From Aureobasidium sp. EXF-3400 (lineage: Eukaryota > Ascomycota > Dothideomycetes > Dothideales > Saccotheciaceae): 49,768 nt of DNA. Numbering within the stretch: position 1 is the first letter of the stretch; the number at the start of each line of letters is the position of its first letter. The position numbers were made by a program, and so were the translations under genes. The notes beneath the pieces are model-generated. The model was not told the origin of the DNA, did no database searches, and was given only the letters and a program-made list of their open reading frames with translations. The stretch lies in contig SWBL01000360.1 of the NCBI GenBank assembly GCA_024195585.1, positions 1-49,768 on the forward strand, given 5' to 3'. This document shows positions 1 through 11,159 of the stretch, one piece after another.

Positions 1-477
1 GCGTCTCACCAACGCCCTCATGATGAACGGCCGCAACAACGGAAAGAAGATCATGGCCGTCCGCATTGTCGCCCACGCCTTCGAGATCGTGCGTACTTTC
101 TTGGACTTCAGTCGGCTGTGTCGGCTCTGGTCACGCAGACAAGCTAACACCCACTGCAGATCCACATCATGACCGACCAGAACCCCATCCAGATCGCCGT
201 CGACGCCATCGTCAACTGCGGTCCCCGCGAAGACTCCACCCGTATCGGTTCCGCCGGTACCGTCCGTCGCCAGGCCGTCGATGTCTCTCCCCTCCGCCGT
301 GTCAACCAGGCCATCGCCCTCCTGACCATCGGTGCCCGTGAGGCCGCTTTCCGCAACATCAAGTCTGTTGCTGAGTGCCTTGCTGAGGAGCTCATCAACG
401 CCGCCAAGGGTTCTTCCAACTCGTACGCCATCAAGAAGAAGGATGAGCTCGAGCGTGTCGCCAAGTCCAACCGATAA
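1..477 (+). CDS. rps5: 40S ribosomal protein uS7 (RPS5), 3' part only
   Basis: Structural protein of the small ribosomal subunit head. The window opens inside the gene, so the 5' end is missing. Exon 1..88 reads [16 protein letters not shown] and ends ...AHAFEI. An intron at 89..159 (GTGCGT donor, CTAAC branch site, CTGCAG acceptor) separates it from exon 160..477, which starts [11 protein letters not shown] and ends [14 protein letters not shown] before TAA. These are the C-terminal blocks of eukaryotic uS7, including the [20 protein letters not shown] segment. Codon use is strongly biased to C-ending codons (GCC, GTC, CGC), as expected for a very highly expressed gene and unlike its neighbours. 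About 134 codons are visible. The family assignment is secure. Confidence 0.97.
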
Positions 478-1164
478 ACGTATCGCCTGGGCAGGCTACA
501 AGGGAGGGAGAGGATTTGTTGGTTCGAAAAAAGACAATTACAACAAAAGAAATGGCAAAAGCTTGTCTTTTTTTCCCACTTCGCTTCAGTGCTACTTTTG
601 TCGCATCTTTTTTCCGACCCTTTCTTTTCTCTCTGGACGTGAGATGATCAAAACAAAACATTCCCAGGGAAAGAGGTGCATCGTTTCCGTGTGATCTAAC
701 AGGGCTGGAAGACATGGGGCGTTTCTCTTTTTACGATCTGGTCGCTATGCAATAGGGCTAGCCTCATGTCGAGAATGCAAAAGCAAAATTCATCAACTTT
801 TTCTCTTCGTCCTTAAACAACTGCCTTGTACATCCGTTACCATGTACGCATATCTGCTCATCCCTTCTATCTTGTGATTACTGTGCCGTTTGCATCGATT
901 TTATGTACCTGTATTGTGGTTCTTCAACTCATCGATCACTAGAAACAAGAAGTTCATAAGAAAGAATATCGCAATGTTTTGAAGGCATTACTAGAAAGTA
1001 CAGGAAAGAAGAGAAACCTAGACCACACCTCAACCAACCATTCCATTTTCCCAATTTTCAAAAGCACGCTATGCTGACAGAAACAAAGAAGAAGCTCACT
1101 CCCAAAATCGAAAGTGTAGAAGAAATTGAAAATGTACAATGAAAGCATCTTTCCAAAAGCTCGC
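478..1164. other. Convergent intergenic region, uS7 / coiled-coil gene
   Basis: About 690 bases between two converging stop codons. It should hold both 3' UTRs. It has T-rich stretches (570-610, 780-830) and no coding pattern, RNA gene or repeat that I can recognise. Confidence 0.6.
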
Positions 1165-2463
1165 CTAAGGACCACGACTCTTGGATCTCGATCCAACAGC
1201 GCCAGCTCCGGGAGGCGCAGAAGCATCTCTGCCTAGTCGTCTCGGAGTAGCCATGTTAGCAGCCCCATTGCTCCTAGCTCTACCTCTTCTCTCTCTGATT
1301 GCTGCAAGCGCAGCTTCCCTGTCAATAGGAGTGTTCAGGAAATCAGGAATATTTGGATGCATTGCTGGCGTCGAGCAAGAGATTGTCATGGGTGTTTTAA
1401 GATGGTGAGGAGGTGCGCTGACGGTACGGGAAGAAGGAATAGGTGTGCGTGGTGGTTGAAGCAGAGGCAAGGAGTTTTCTTTGTCGCTGGTTGAAGAGGG
1501 GTCTTCTTCGTCGTCGTTGAAGTTTATGGGTACGCGGAGGGTTTGTTTCGTGCTGGTTGTTGGGTCCATAGGAGTTGTGGTGCCTTGAGGTGAGTCGTGA
1601 GCGATTGGCGTGCTGGAGTGGCTGCGGACGGGTGTTTGAGATGAGCGGACACGGGCGGCCTCTGGCTCGGGAGTGTCTTCGACGGCGTAGTCGTTCTGAG
1701 CGGGCTCGGAAGGTGCTTCGGGCATGGGCTCGTCTTCTTGCTTCTTGGGAGTGTCGATCTCGATCTCGAAGTCGTCGATTGGGTCTTCGCGAGGCTGTAC
1801 TTGAGGTGCAGCGCGCTGTTGATTTGCAAGCAGCTCGAGGTGCTTGTCGTTCAGTGTTTGGAGAGCAACGATGTGGTCGATTTCCAGGAAAGCAATCAGG
1901 TCGTTTGAATCGGTGCGCAACTTCTTCTCCCAATCGACCTCTTCTTGTAGTTGTTGCTGCTGTCTCCAATGCAGCTTCTCGCGCTCCATGTATTCCTTTT
2001 GCATCTTGCGCAGTTGTTCTTCGTGCTTAACTTTTTGCTGCTTGAAGCGCTCCTTGGCCTTTTCGTACTTTTTCTGTCGTGGCGGGTTAGTCATGTCTTG
2101 GGATGTAGAGAGAAGGGCGATCTTTCATACCTCGTACTCATCAAGTCTCTGGCGCAAGTCGGTCTTTTCGCGCAGACGGTCTTCGGCCATGTCTCTCTGC
2201 TCTCTGAGCTCGTGGCGCAAGCTTGTAGCTTCGGTCTCTGCCTCCTCGCGAGCCATCTCTGCTCTCCTCAGAGCAGCTTCCAAGCGTCGTACTGTGCGCT
2301 TTGCGGAGTCTTCATCGCGGTCCTTGACTTCGAGGGTTGTGAAGCGGTCGACCAGGGCATTAACCGACATGTCGGGGGCGCTGTGGGTTGAGCCCATGAG
2401 GAATTTGAATGGTGATGTGACTGTGGCATGCATTGTGCCGCCTGAGTGTGAAGGCGACGCCAT
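1165..2463 (-). CDS. Coiled-coil protein of unknown function
   Basis: Two exons, 2463..2131 and 2073..1165, joined across a 57-nt intron (GTATGA donor, CTAAC branch, GACAG acceptor), give 413 residues. The intron falls inside the coiled coil, and joining gives a continuous heptad-rich stretch. Residues 1-45 are a Ser/Thr/Pro-rich head. Residues about 46-200 are a long charged coiled coil with many Glu, Arg, Lys and Gln (DRLREKTDLRQRLDEYE continuing into KKYEKAKERFKQQ). The rest is low-complexity acidic and Ser/Pro/Thr-rich with several S/T-P sites. A compact basic C-terminal block (NTPIDREAALAAIRERRGRAR) looks conserved. This architecture suits a spindle-pole, kinetochore or cytoskeletal structural protein, but that is inference: I do not recognise the family. 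The start is the first in-frame ATG. Confidence 0.8.
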
Positions 2464-2771
2464 GGTGTGTGAGAATATTGATGCTGATAGCTAGGTAGGT
2501 GGAGCGTGAAGCAGACTGACGACCATAGACTGTACAACAAGCTTGGGCGGAAAGATTTGGACGAGTGTAAACATCCCCCTGTTGCTGGTGCAACAACCAC
2601 GGCTGCACAGACCTCATCCCGCCAACCACCGTCACCATTTCCATCCTCTTCCGACTCCCATCATCCATCCATCAACCCATGCATTATAACGCTGTTTTTA
2701 GCCTGGTTTTCTGCCGTATACAATATACCTGTCTATCATGAGTTTTGCTTCACTGGTTTTCACTTGTCAAC

Positions 2772-3881
2772 TTACGCCTGGTCCTGGATTTGCCATTTCG
2801 GATCTTTCATCTCTGCACGCAACCCAGCAAGGAATATTTCTACCTCTGCCACTGACCACCCTGCCCTAGTCAACGACGCCATTGTGATGCCTTGCAACCC
2901 CATCTTGAGCTGTTCTGTACGGTAATCAGCGCTTTGCCACTCAATTCTCTCCTACATACTCACCAACATGCCAATATCCGATCGCCCTGAGTCGCTTGTC
3001 TGACGGCCACATTCCCCACGGCACTGGCCTTACAATCTCTACCACATCTTCGAATCCTGCGTCAACAAGCATCTGCTTGAAATGTGATGCGATACGCATG
3101 TCATATCCCTTCTTTGATAGAATGTTACCTTGGATTGCAAACCACTCGTCGATGAGTGGTGGGCTCGGTTTGCCCTTGACTGCCGGCATTGGTTGCAGAT
3201 CAAGTTCAGATAACTCGATATACCCGCCAGGCTTGAGTGTTCGATAGGCCTGCTCGAGCATTGCAGGCCAATCCATGACAGACATGAACATGAACCTGCA
3301 ATGTACAAAGTCGAATGACCCTGCTCCCCACAGCCATTCTTGCTCGAGATCATCTACCTCGAAGACCAGATTAGGTGGTACCCAGCTCGGTTGCACCGGC
3401 GAAATGTCGAACCCTATGATCTCGGCTGACGGATATCTATCCGCTGCCTGCATTGCCCAGATGCCCGATCCTGTTCCGACGTCGAGTATCTTCTGCGGAC
3501 TGTCACCTAGAGGTGCGAGGTGAAGATCGCCTTCCAGCACCAAGGTCCACATATGATGTTTCATGTCTTCCCGGTCCAATTCTGTGTCGTCGTTCGGGAG
3601 AAGATATCGTCCACCACCCATAGCGTGGTATCTCCGACCGTTCTCCCAGTAGTAGTCTTCAGCATCACTGCGGATGGTACTACAATAACTTGCAGAACCC
3701 GAGCTGCCATAGTTGCTAGCAGATGAGCCCTATTGTCAGGTTTTAGCAGGATATATATAAATGGCGTTACTTGGGATGGACCCACAAAGTCTCCATCTAC
3801 CTCACCATCTTCTTCCTCAGATCGAATGGAAATGGCGTCTTGATTGTGAGGTGTAACATCGACATTATTGCTTGAAGCCAT
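2772..3881 (-). CDS. LaeA-like SAM-dependent methyltransferase
   Basis: Three exons, 3881..3771, 3729..2964 and 2914..2772 (introns of 41 and 49 nt), encode 339 residues. A disordered acidic N-terminus is followed by the YHAMGGGRYLLPND-type entry block, then class I methyltransferase motif I (ILDVGTGSGIW, about residues 118-128), an acidic strand-2 residue (FDISPVQP), VDDLEQEW, and motif III (LKPGGYIELSE). The last exon supplies the C-terminal helix (EVEIFLAGLR) that the LaeA-like group shares. Relatives include the secondary-metabolism regulator LaeA and many cluster tailoring methyltransferases. Sequence alone does not say which role applies or what the substrate is. The gene is divergent from an FAD monooxygenase 0.9 kb away, so a shared pathway is possible. 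Without the last exon the protein would end prematurely in the second intron. Confidence 0.88.
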
Positions 3882-4772
3882 CGAGCAGCTATTACTGTAT
3901 CATGTGCAGCCCTGTTAGGCGTCATGCATCTTGTGCATTCTTTCTCCCTTCTCACCTTTACAGCCTTGACTCCAACGACAAGGTCTTGTGATATCCGAAA
4001 GCTTCCTTAAATTTCTCGCAATGTCCACCTCGTCGTGATTGTCCGATAAAGCGTTCGTTAGCCCTGTAGGCGGTCGGCACGAGTATGCAACGATCGTCCG
4101 GCTACTGGATGCAGCGGCACGCTCGGGCTCGGGTGTGAAATGTCGCGTCAGCACTCAAGCTGCCACCGTGAAATGTTGACTCGTCTTCTCTTTGTGCTTA
4201 CAGCTTGTTTTGTCGCAAAGGTCACCAAGTTCGTCGCAGTGACACTGGTTCTTTTATAGCTTGCGAACCATCAAATAAGTGGGTATGGTCAGCGGATTCC
4301 AAGCAAGTGGCCGTCCTTCAACAATGCGCTTGGTAGGTCGATCAATGTCGAGAAAGAGGGGTGCTGCAGGGAGCCGAGCAAGCCTCTCAGTTACGCGAGA
4401 AGGATTCGGCGTGATTGGTATGACCTGGCGGCACCTTGCATGTCTGACAGGTGTCACTGCCTCGTGCCTTCTGTGTGGAGGCGTGTTGTGCCGCTAATCG
4501 TCTAAATGATTGTTGCACGGCCCAAATCTCATGATTGGGCTCGTTCATCAATTATATACGGCAAGAACGGCCATGGTCGCTTCGTTTTGCTTGGTTGGCA
4601 AATTGTCTGAGAGACGACTACAAAAGCCTCAGATGGCCAGTTGTTCTCCGACTGCATTTCTCTTCGCCTTGTCCTTGTCCCCATTTCCTCTTGCCGCATC
4701 CATTCCCTTGGGTCTCAACTGCTGGGTTTCATCACGCGGAAGACCACTTTATCACATCCGAGCTCCACCATC
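3882..4772. promoter_or_regulatory. Divergent promoter region, methyltransferase / FAD monooxygenase
   Basis: About 890 bases between two divergent start codons, presumably holding both promoters. Short open frames inside it have no coding character. I see no convincing paired CGG sites for a Zn2Cys6 regulator and no tandem repeat. Confidence 0.5.
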
Positions 4773-6695
4773 ATGGCATCCAATACCGACGTTAAGGATG
4801 GAGCTCGCGTCTTGATTATCGGAGCTGGTATTACCCTTTAAATCACACGCATGAGACTACAATGGTCATGATCGCTGACTCATGTGTGCCTCTTCCAGGT
4901 GTGACTGGTCTCGCAATTGCGCATGGACTACAGAAAGTAAGGCCGATGTCCTTTGCCGTATCAATCAGGATTACATCCTTCTCGTTTGCCAGAGTCTGAG
5001 GCTTCAATCCTCTTGCATACAAGCATTGCGTAAGCTACAAAAAGGCACAATTGCTCAAGACAAACGATATGTTTACGAATCAATTGATTCCAGTGGACAC
5101 TACCCTGCTTCTTGGGACTATTGTGCATTGCTTGGCTACGTGGTGCGGGCTCTAGCACACGGGGAGACATCCTTCCGACCTATATTTGCTCCAACTCCCA
5201 TTGCCTTGGGTCTATATACGTTTGGTATTGATGACAAGCTCACATCAAATTCTAGGCAAACATACCTTATGCAGTTTTCGATTACGAGCCTAGCGCCTCT
5301 TGTCGCCCCCGAGAGTGGACGATGGGACTGCATTGGTCCTTGCCCTTTCTTCAATCCCTACTTCCTGATGATCTGTTCTCGAGGATCCACGAGGCATATG
5401 TTGATCCTTCACTGGATTGGGAACAACCTCCACTTAATTTTATGCGCATGTACAACGGTTTGAATGGAGAGATCATGAAGGAGTTTCCTGTCAAGGGAAA
5501 AATCGTTCGAGTGTCAAGAAGAAAACTAAGGGCACTCGTGGCCGAAGGTATAGACGTGCAGGTAATGCTTACACTTGACTTTATCAGGAGTGCTTCGGAA
5601 CAACATACTGATGAATAACAGTATAACCACTCTCTAACTGACATGCGTTACAACCATGACAACACCGTGACTGCAATTTTTGCCAATGGAGCCGTGGAAA
5701 CAGGATCGCTGGTCGTCGGTGCAGATGGACCACGCTCTGCGGTACGCAAACTCCTTTTCAATGAAGCAGATGCCGTTGTCAAGCCTCTAGAGAACGTCAT
5801 ACATACCAACATTACCTTTCAACCTGGAGACAAGGAGAAGGCTTTATTCCTGAGGTCTGCGCATCCTGGTGGGTTAATGCCAATGTGTAGTTGCTTTTAG
5901 AGGCTAATAGTATGCAGCATGGAGTATATGCTTACATCCAGACCTATTCTGTCTGCTATCCAGTAATTCCTCCTACACAAATGCCAGTGTAAACATATCT
6001 AACCATCGACAGTATTACAGAGTGACACTCAAGACCCTTCCACCTGGTCCTTCCAAATGGTCTCTGGCTGGCTAGGCTCTCGCTCCTCTTTCTCAGACCC
6101 TTCCTCTCGCCTTGTAGAGCTCAAACGAAGAGGAAGTCTTCTCTGCGAACCATTCAAATCTGCCTATAACTGTTTAGATAACAATCTAGACGTCAAATTC
6201 GAAGAATTAGGTTTATGGGAAACCAAAGAATGGGATTGTAAAAACGGAAGAGTCGTTCTAGCGGGCGATGCTGCACACGCCATGCCACCACGTAAGTGTT
6301 ACCAACCATACACACCTCTTACCTAAGAGACAGCAGAAGCACAACACTGTTAACTAGAAGTCTCAGATCGTGGACAAGGCCTCAACCACGCAATCCAAGA
6401 CGCATACAATTTCGTCAACATCCTGATCGAGCACTACAACTCTTCCACTGCCACTTCAGACCTGCCAACTAAACTGCAGGCTTATGCTCAAGAAGTCAGT
6501 GTTCGTGGTTCAGAAGAGGTTAGATTGTCAAAGCAGAATGCGTATATGGTATTGGACTGGAAAGTGCTTGAGCAGAGTCCAGTGTTCAAGCATGCATTGG
6601 ATAGAAGTCCTGTTGATGCTGGGAAACGTGCGGAGAGTGAAGTACGCGAGGAAGGAAAGGAGGAACAGCAGGTTACTGCCATGGCTGGCGCATAA
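4773..6695 (+). CDS. FAD-dependent monooxygenase (PHBH/UbiH-like)
   Basis: Seven exons: 4773..4827, 4899..4936, 5256..5561, 5622..5868, 5918..5962, 6013..6291 and 6367..6695, giving 432 residues. Joining restores the family hallmarks: the GAGVTG dinucleotide-binding loop (17-22), the DG motif GADGPR (166-171), and LAGDAAHAMPP followed by HRGQGLNHA (313 onward) for flavin ribityl and pyrophosphate contacts. These enzymes use NAD(P)H and O2 to hydroxylate or epoxidise small aromatic or polyketide/terpenoid substrates; the substrate here is unknown. The acceptor of intron 6 was set at 6366 because it recreates the conserved PHRGQG. Intron 2 (4937..5255, 319 nt) is unusually long for this window. 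The gene is divergent from the LaeA-like methyltransferase. No membrane anchor is evident. Confidence 0.87.
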
Positions 6696-7015
6696 TATTT
6701 GTAGGGTCTGATCAGTGCTTGTTCAGACCGGGTTTGGTAATTGGTCTTTCGGGTGTTGGCTCTGGGTTCACTAGGGATCATCAATGTTCGACTTCTTTTC
6801 GAGTTCATTTGGATGTCCAGCAGACTGACATGCATTACAAGCATTTTCCTCATGTTAAACTGTATCTTCGAGCGGATGGCATAGATTCAAAGATACAGGC
6901 ATTCGTTGACGACTTCAGACACGACTAGGGCGTCACTGTCAGCAAGCTTGCTGCTGTAGAATCAAGCTCGAATCTCCTATGAGGAAAGAAAAAAGAGAAG
7001 ATGCATTTCAACCCA
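6696..7015. other. Convergent intergenic region, monooxygenase / ABC1 kinase
   Basis: About 320 bases between converging stop codons. Nothing beyond expected 3' UTR sequence is visible. Confidence 0.5.
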
Positions 7016-9223
7016 TTATATATTAGGAGACAGTTGATCATGAGCGACCAACGACTCGACACTCTCAATACTAGCCTGCATGAACTTTCTGGCCTCGAGG
7101 CCAGCCCACACCTTGATCATCGAAAGATCGCCTCCTTTGAGCATACTGCCTGCACCTCCAGAGGTACCCAATTGCCTCAAGATGGGAAGAGCCCTACAAG
7201 AAAGAAAACAACAAAGTCAGCTTACCAATCCTCAAAAAGCAATGAAGATCCAATGTCTACGAACCCAGAGAACAAGTCTAAATCGGGATTTAGGCTGCGG
7301 CCTATGCCTTCGAGCAGGAGGATACTCAATACTACGTTGACGAAATCGCCTTCGAGTCTGACGTGGTGGCCGCGGACCATACTCAATACTTCGTTCAAGA
7401 TGTCGCCAATCTTGATGTTTCCAAGAGCGAACGTGCGGCTCTTGACGCCTAGAACCAAATGTTGCATACGAAGAGCAAAGACCTCTTTGTCGATGACGGC
7501 AGATGGTTGACGACAACGCTCCACCATCAAATGTCCTGCTTTGTAACCATCGAACTCGGCGATAGCCTTGAAGAGGTCGAGGAAATTACGGCGGTTGATG
7601 CCGTTTAGTTCAGTCACGAGACCGGTGTCGATGAAAATGAGTTGGGGACGGTAGCCTTCGCGATCGAGTTGGTCTAATGTTTGACGCCAGTCTTCCTTTG
7701 ACTTTCTGTGCGGCCTTAGGCGTCCAAGGACTTCTTCAGTCACGTCGGTCGACTGCTTGGGATCAGGCTTTGGTCGACTGAAGAAGCTACCCTTAACATC
7801 AATCTGAGCAGGCTTGTAGAAGCGGACCATGATGTTTCCGGGATGAAGATCGGCGTGAATGAAGTTATCGATCAGAAGCATGTGAAGGAAGGCATCCAAA
7901 CCTTCGTCTGCGATTTCCTTCTGGAAGACACCACCACCGTTTTGCAAAAAGTCCTCTAGTGGGATACCTTGGGCAAATTCTTCGACCAGAACCTGACGAG
8001 AAGTGTACTGGGTGTAGGGGTAAGGGAACCAAGCGGTGGTGCGGTTGCGGAAGTTCTTTCGGAAGATGGTTAAGTTGGCGGCCTCAATACGAAGATCAAG
8101 CTGCAAGCGCATCATCTCGCCAAACTGTTCTACCTCGTCAGGGAAAGAAAGCCACTCCATGGTGGGGATTAGGTTGATGATAGAAGCCATGAAACCCATA
8201 ATCTTCAAGTCTCTGCGCACGACGCGCTCGATCTTGGGATGGAGAACCTTGATGGCAACGTATTTCGAAGGGGTTCTTTGAGGAGTGCTCTTCAAGGTGA
8301 TGTCAACACCTCTTCTGATCTTTTCACGATAAGTGTCTGAGCCATGAGGGTCAAGATCTTCGCTGACAGCGATATCAGGCTTCAGTCTTGCTTTGTAAAC
8401 CTGTGCTATGGCGCCAACACCTAGTGGCTTTTCATCAAATTCGTCAAAGATGTCTTCGAAAGGCATGCCGAAAGCACGCTCGATGGTCTTCTTAGTGTGA
8501 CGTAGCGAGTGGGCGGGAGCATTGGAGTGGAGTGCAGACATGATGGCACACATCTGGGTTGGGAAGATGTCGGTTCTCGAAGCAGCCCATTGGCCAAGCT
8601 GGGTATTGGTCAGTATGGAATTGTGAGATGGCAGCAAGTTTGGATACCTTGATGAAAGCAGCACCAGCTCTCTCCATGCTGTTAACCAAGAAAGCATACC
8701 ACCAAAGTGTTCCAGATCTCTCATTGTCTCTTTCGAGTTGTCTTTGACCGAACCAGATGACAGGTACCGTCACAATGACAGGAACAAAGATGAAGATTAG
8801 ATGTAGTAGTCTGAAGCCGGTGGCAATGGGTTCAATGATCCAAGTATCGAGGAATGTCCAGAGACCCTTGCGGAGGGATTTTGAACCTCCGACCCAGCGA
8901 GGGACTTGTTCAGCCAACTCTTTCCTCGAAGCTTCGAGCATCTGTTGCTCGCCTGTCAAGCCATCGTCGGACTCGTCATTCTCACTCAGAGAAACGAAAG
9001 CGGCGGGCGAGAGAGCGGCGAGGCAAACAGAGCCACCCTTGACTGGTGGAGGCGGACTTTTGAAGAATTGGCGAGCGTTTTGAAAGAATCGTGGGCGGTT
9101 GTATGTTCTGGCAGTAAACGTGAAGGAGCGAGTGGCCTGAGACCTGAAGAAGGGAAGAGGGTTGGATTGCTTTGGCAAGGCGTGTTTCGCGCAGGCGCGA
9201 CCAAAGAGCAGCGGGGCGCTCAT
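7016..9223 (-). CDS. ABC1/ADCK (UbiB-type) mitochondrial kinase-like protein, Cqd1/ADCK2-like
   Basis: Exons 9223..8648, 8598..7226 and 7193..7016 encode 708 residues. The N-terminus is basic and Arg/Ser/Phe-rich like a mitochondrial presequence. A hydrophobic segment lies near residues 135-160. The atypical-kinase core follows: the KxGQ signature (KLGQ, 192-195, split exactly by intron 1), GVGAIAQVYKA (about 252-262) in place of a glycine-rich loop, the ion-pair lysine in VAIKVLHP (about 309), HADLHPGN (440-447) and DTG (516-518). The family acts in mitochondrial coenzyme Q and phospholipid homeostasis. The long insert after HPGNIM and the overall length fit the yeast Cqd1 / human ADCK2 branch better than Coq8; the branch call is inference. 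The second intron (7225..7194) is only 32 nt but is needed to reach the C-terminal block AGLEARKFMQASIESVE. Confidence 0.88.
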
Positions 9224-9514
9224 GCTGATTTTCTAGTAAGCAGTTATCGTATCGTCCGAATATCCATGTCCTGTGTCGTCTATGTTCGTGTCAATGTCAA
9301 AGTCATGGTGGTCGTGGTCGAGTCGCTGCCGCCTCGTCGATAAGTGTCAATGTCCATGTCAACGTCATGGCCCATCACATGCAAGACCAAGCCATGCCAG
9401 CCCTGGTCGGAACGGCTTCAAAGCCCTCCCGTCCCACTTTCTTGCCTAATCTGATCAGACACTCATCTTCCATCACTCCATCAGCCTCATCCACCGAGAC
9501 GGACGACAGAAGCC
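9224..9514. promoter_or_regulatory. Bidirectional promoter, ABC1 kinase / Rtf2
   Basis: The 291 bases separate two divergent start codons. They carry an imperfect direct repeat: GTGTCAATGTC...GTCATGG occurs at 9288..9308 and again, with extra GTCAA/ATGTC units, at 9344..9370. The role is unknown; it could be a duplicated regulatory site or simple-sequence slippage. Confidence 0.5.
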
Positions 9515-10390
9515 ATGGGCAACGACGGTGGCAGTATCCCGACGAGACGCGAGCTGGTCAAAGAAGCCGCCCGCGACCCCACCACCACCGAAATCAAGCA
9601 GTCGCAACACGAACGACAGGAATATGGCTGGTCTACCGATCCCATCTCCCGCAAACCCCTCTCACCGCCCATCGTCTCCGATTCAAATGGCAAACTATAT
9701 AATAAAGAATCTATCATCGAGTACCTACTGCCCTCCGACGATACCACCACCACAAAGGCCGACGCCGACACAGTTCTTCAAGGCTCAGTCAAGAGTCTGA
9801 AAGACGTCGTGGAAGTCAAGTTTGATGTCGATGCCAATGCTGGAAAGGATGCGAAAAATGCCTGGAAGTGTCCCGTCACTGGCGATCGTCTCGGCCCCGG
9901 TGAGAAGGCTGTCTACCTTGTTCCTTGCGGCCACGCCTTCTCTGCCACTGCCATTAAAGAAGTTTCGGGAGAGCGATGCGTCACTTGCGATCAAGAGTAC
10001 GCCTCCAACGACATTATTCCCATCTTGCCCACCACTCCCGAAGATATTGCTCGTCTGAGCCTACGCGTCAAGACTTTGAAAGAGAAGGGTCTTGCCCATT
10101 CCCTCAAGAAGGCTGCAAAGGAGTCAAAGAAGCGCAAGAAGCGCGAAGAAGCCGACGAGGCTCCTGCTCTAGTGTCCGTCAACGACAAGAAGGATGCCAA
10201 TAACATCAACAACTCTTCGACTGCCGCTCTAACAGCTAAGGTTCTGCAAGAGCAGGAAGCAAAGAAGAGAAGAACGCAGAATGACAACCTCAAGACGCTG
10301 TTCTCGTCCAGAGACCAGAGAAAACCACTAGGCAAGAGCGCAGACTTCATGACAAGAGGCTATGATATCCCGGCAGGCGCAAAGAGGTGA
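9515..10390 (+). CDS. rtf2: Replication termination factor 2 (Rtf2)
   Basis: A single exon encodes 291 residues. The N-terminus (MGNDGGSIPTRRELVKE) is the conserved Rtf2 start. It is followed by a first RING-like half (STDPISRKPLSPPIVSD, LYNKESIIEYLL) and then a second zinc-binding C2HC-type half (WKCPVTG, LVPCGHAFS, CVTCDQEY, about residues 108-168). The C-terminus is Lys-rich and disordered, with a conserved KTLFSSRDQ-like motif. Rtf2 proteins stabilise stalled forks at replication barriers in fission yeast and are removed by proteasome shuttles in human cells; the fungal protein is nuclear. Two further ATG codons in other frames are not used. The gene has no intron. Length and motif order match the family, so confidence is high. 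Confidence 0.95.
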   Translation: MGNDGGSIPTRRELVKEAARDPTTTEIKQSQHERQEYGWSTDPISRKPLSPPIVSDSNGKLYNKESIIEYLLPSDDTTTTKADADTVLQGSVKSLKDVVEVKFDVDANAGKDAKNAWKCPVTGDRLGPGEKAVYLVPCGHAFSATAIKEVSGERCVTCDQEYASNDIIPILPTTPEDIARLSLRVKTLKEKGLAHSLKKAAKESKKRKKREEADEAPALVSVNDKKDANNINNSSTAALTAKVLQEQEAKKRRTQNDNLKTLFSSRDQRKPLGKSADFMTRGYDIPAGAKR

Positions 10391-11159
10391 AAACTTCCTG
10401 GCCTTTGAGGTTGCCCCAATCTATACCAAAACGCCACAATCTGCGCGCAGCTGTCGTTGCCTATCTAGCCGATCGCATCAGCCGCATCGCGCAACACACG
10501 ACCTTTGTCATGTCTGGCATGCTTATCTCGGTTCAGGGCTGACACACGCTGTTTTATGGGCAATTGTGGACCGAGCTCTTATCTCTGGATCTAGATCATC
10601 CGATAATGTCATCTTTTGAAAGCACCATGACAGCTTTCAGTAGCAGCAGCGATTAAGGAACCACAGAGTTCAAATGGGGAAGCCATAGTCGATATAGCGA
10701 CAACAACTAGCTGTGCTCTCTTGAGAACCAGCCTAGACGTTTTGTTGATTTGCAACATTGGCTCATTGTAAATATGCAGAGCAATAACGGCATGCGCCAA
10801 AGCCTTGAACTGATCGCCAGAGAAAGCGATGCACATGATTTGCTCTTGACAAAATCAATTATCTTGCACTCCTGTAATCAAAGAAGACATCTATGCTGCA
10901 CCTCAGTTCTCCTGCAAGCAGAACCACACACTCAGATTATCTCAGCCTACGAAACTGCCAAAGATATTTAGGATGGATTCTCTTTGAACATAATTGGATT
11001 TGGGGGTATATATCAAATTTTCTAAAAACACCTTTCCTTGCGCCTGTCTGCGGATATCTTTCCCTCTGCGGTATACACAAAATCAAGCAATGCTTTGCAA
11101 TGAACCTTACTTCTCTCTTCTCTTGAAGCATCAACAACACTCTTAGAGATAAAGCTTCT
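10391..11159. other. Convergent intergenic region, Rtf2 / choline oxidase
   Basis: About 770 bases between converging stop codons. Open frames here are short, lack family features and vary in frame. No tRNA or other RNA gene is recognisable. Confidence 0.55.

Noticed and set aside
1844..2494. 216-codon plus-strand open frame rich in Ser, Cys and Leu
   Set aside because: It is the antisense of the coiled-coil gene. Composition is typical of a shadow of Glu/Lys/Arg-rich codons.
4882..5463. 193-codon frame running through intron 2 of the monooxygenase
   Set aside because: It crosses conserved exon sequence in the wrong frame. Joining 4936 to 5256 gives the family-conserved reading instead.
2772..6695. 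A full secondary-metabolite cluster around the methyltransferase and monooxygenase
   Set aside because: No polyketide, peptide or terpene synthase, transporter or cluster regulator lies nearby; flanking genes are housekeeping.
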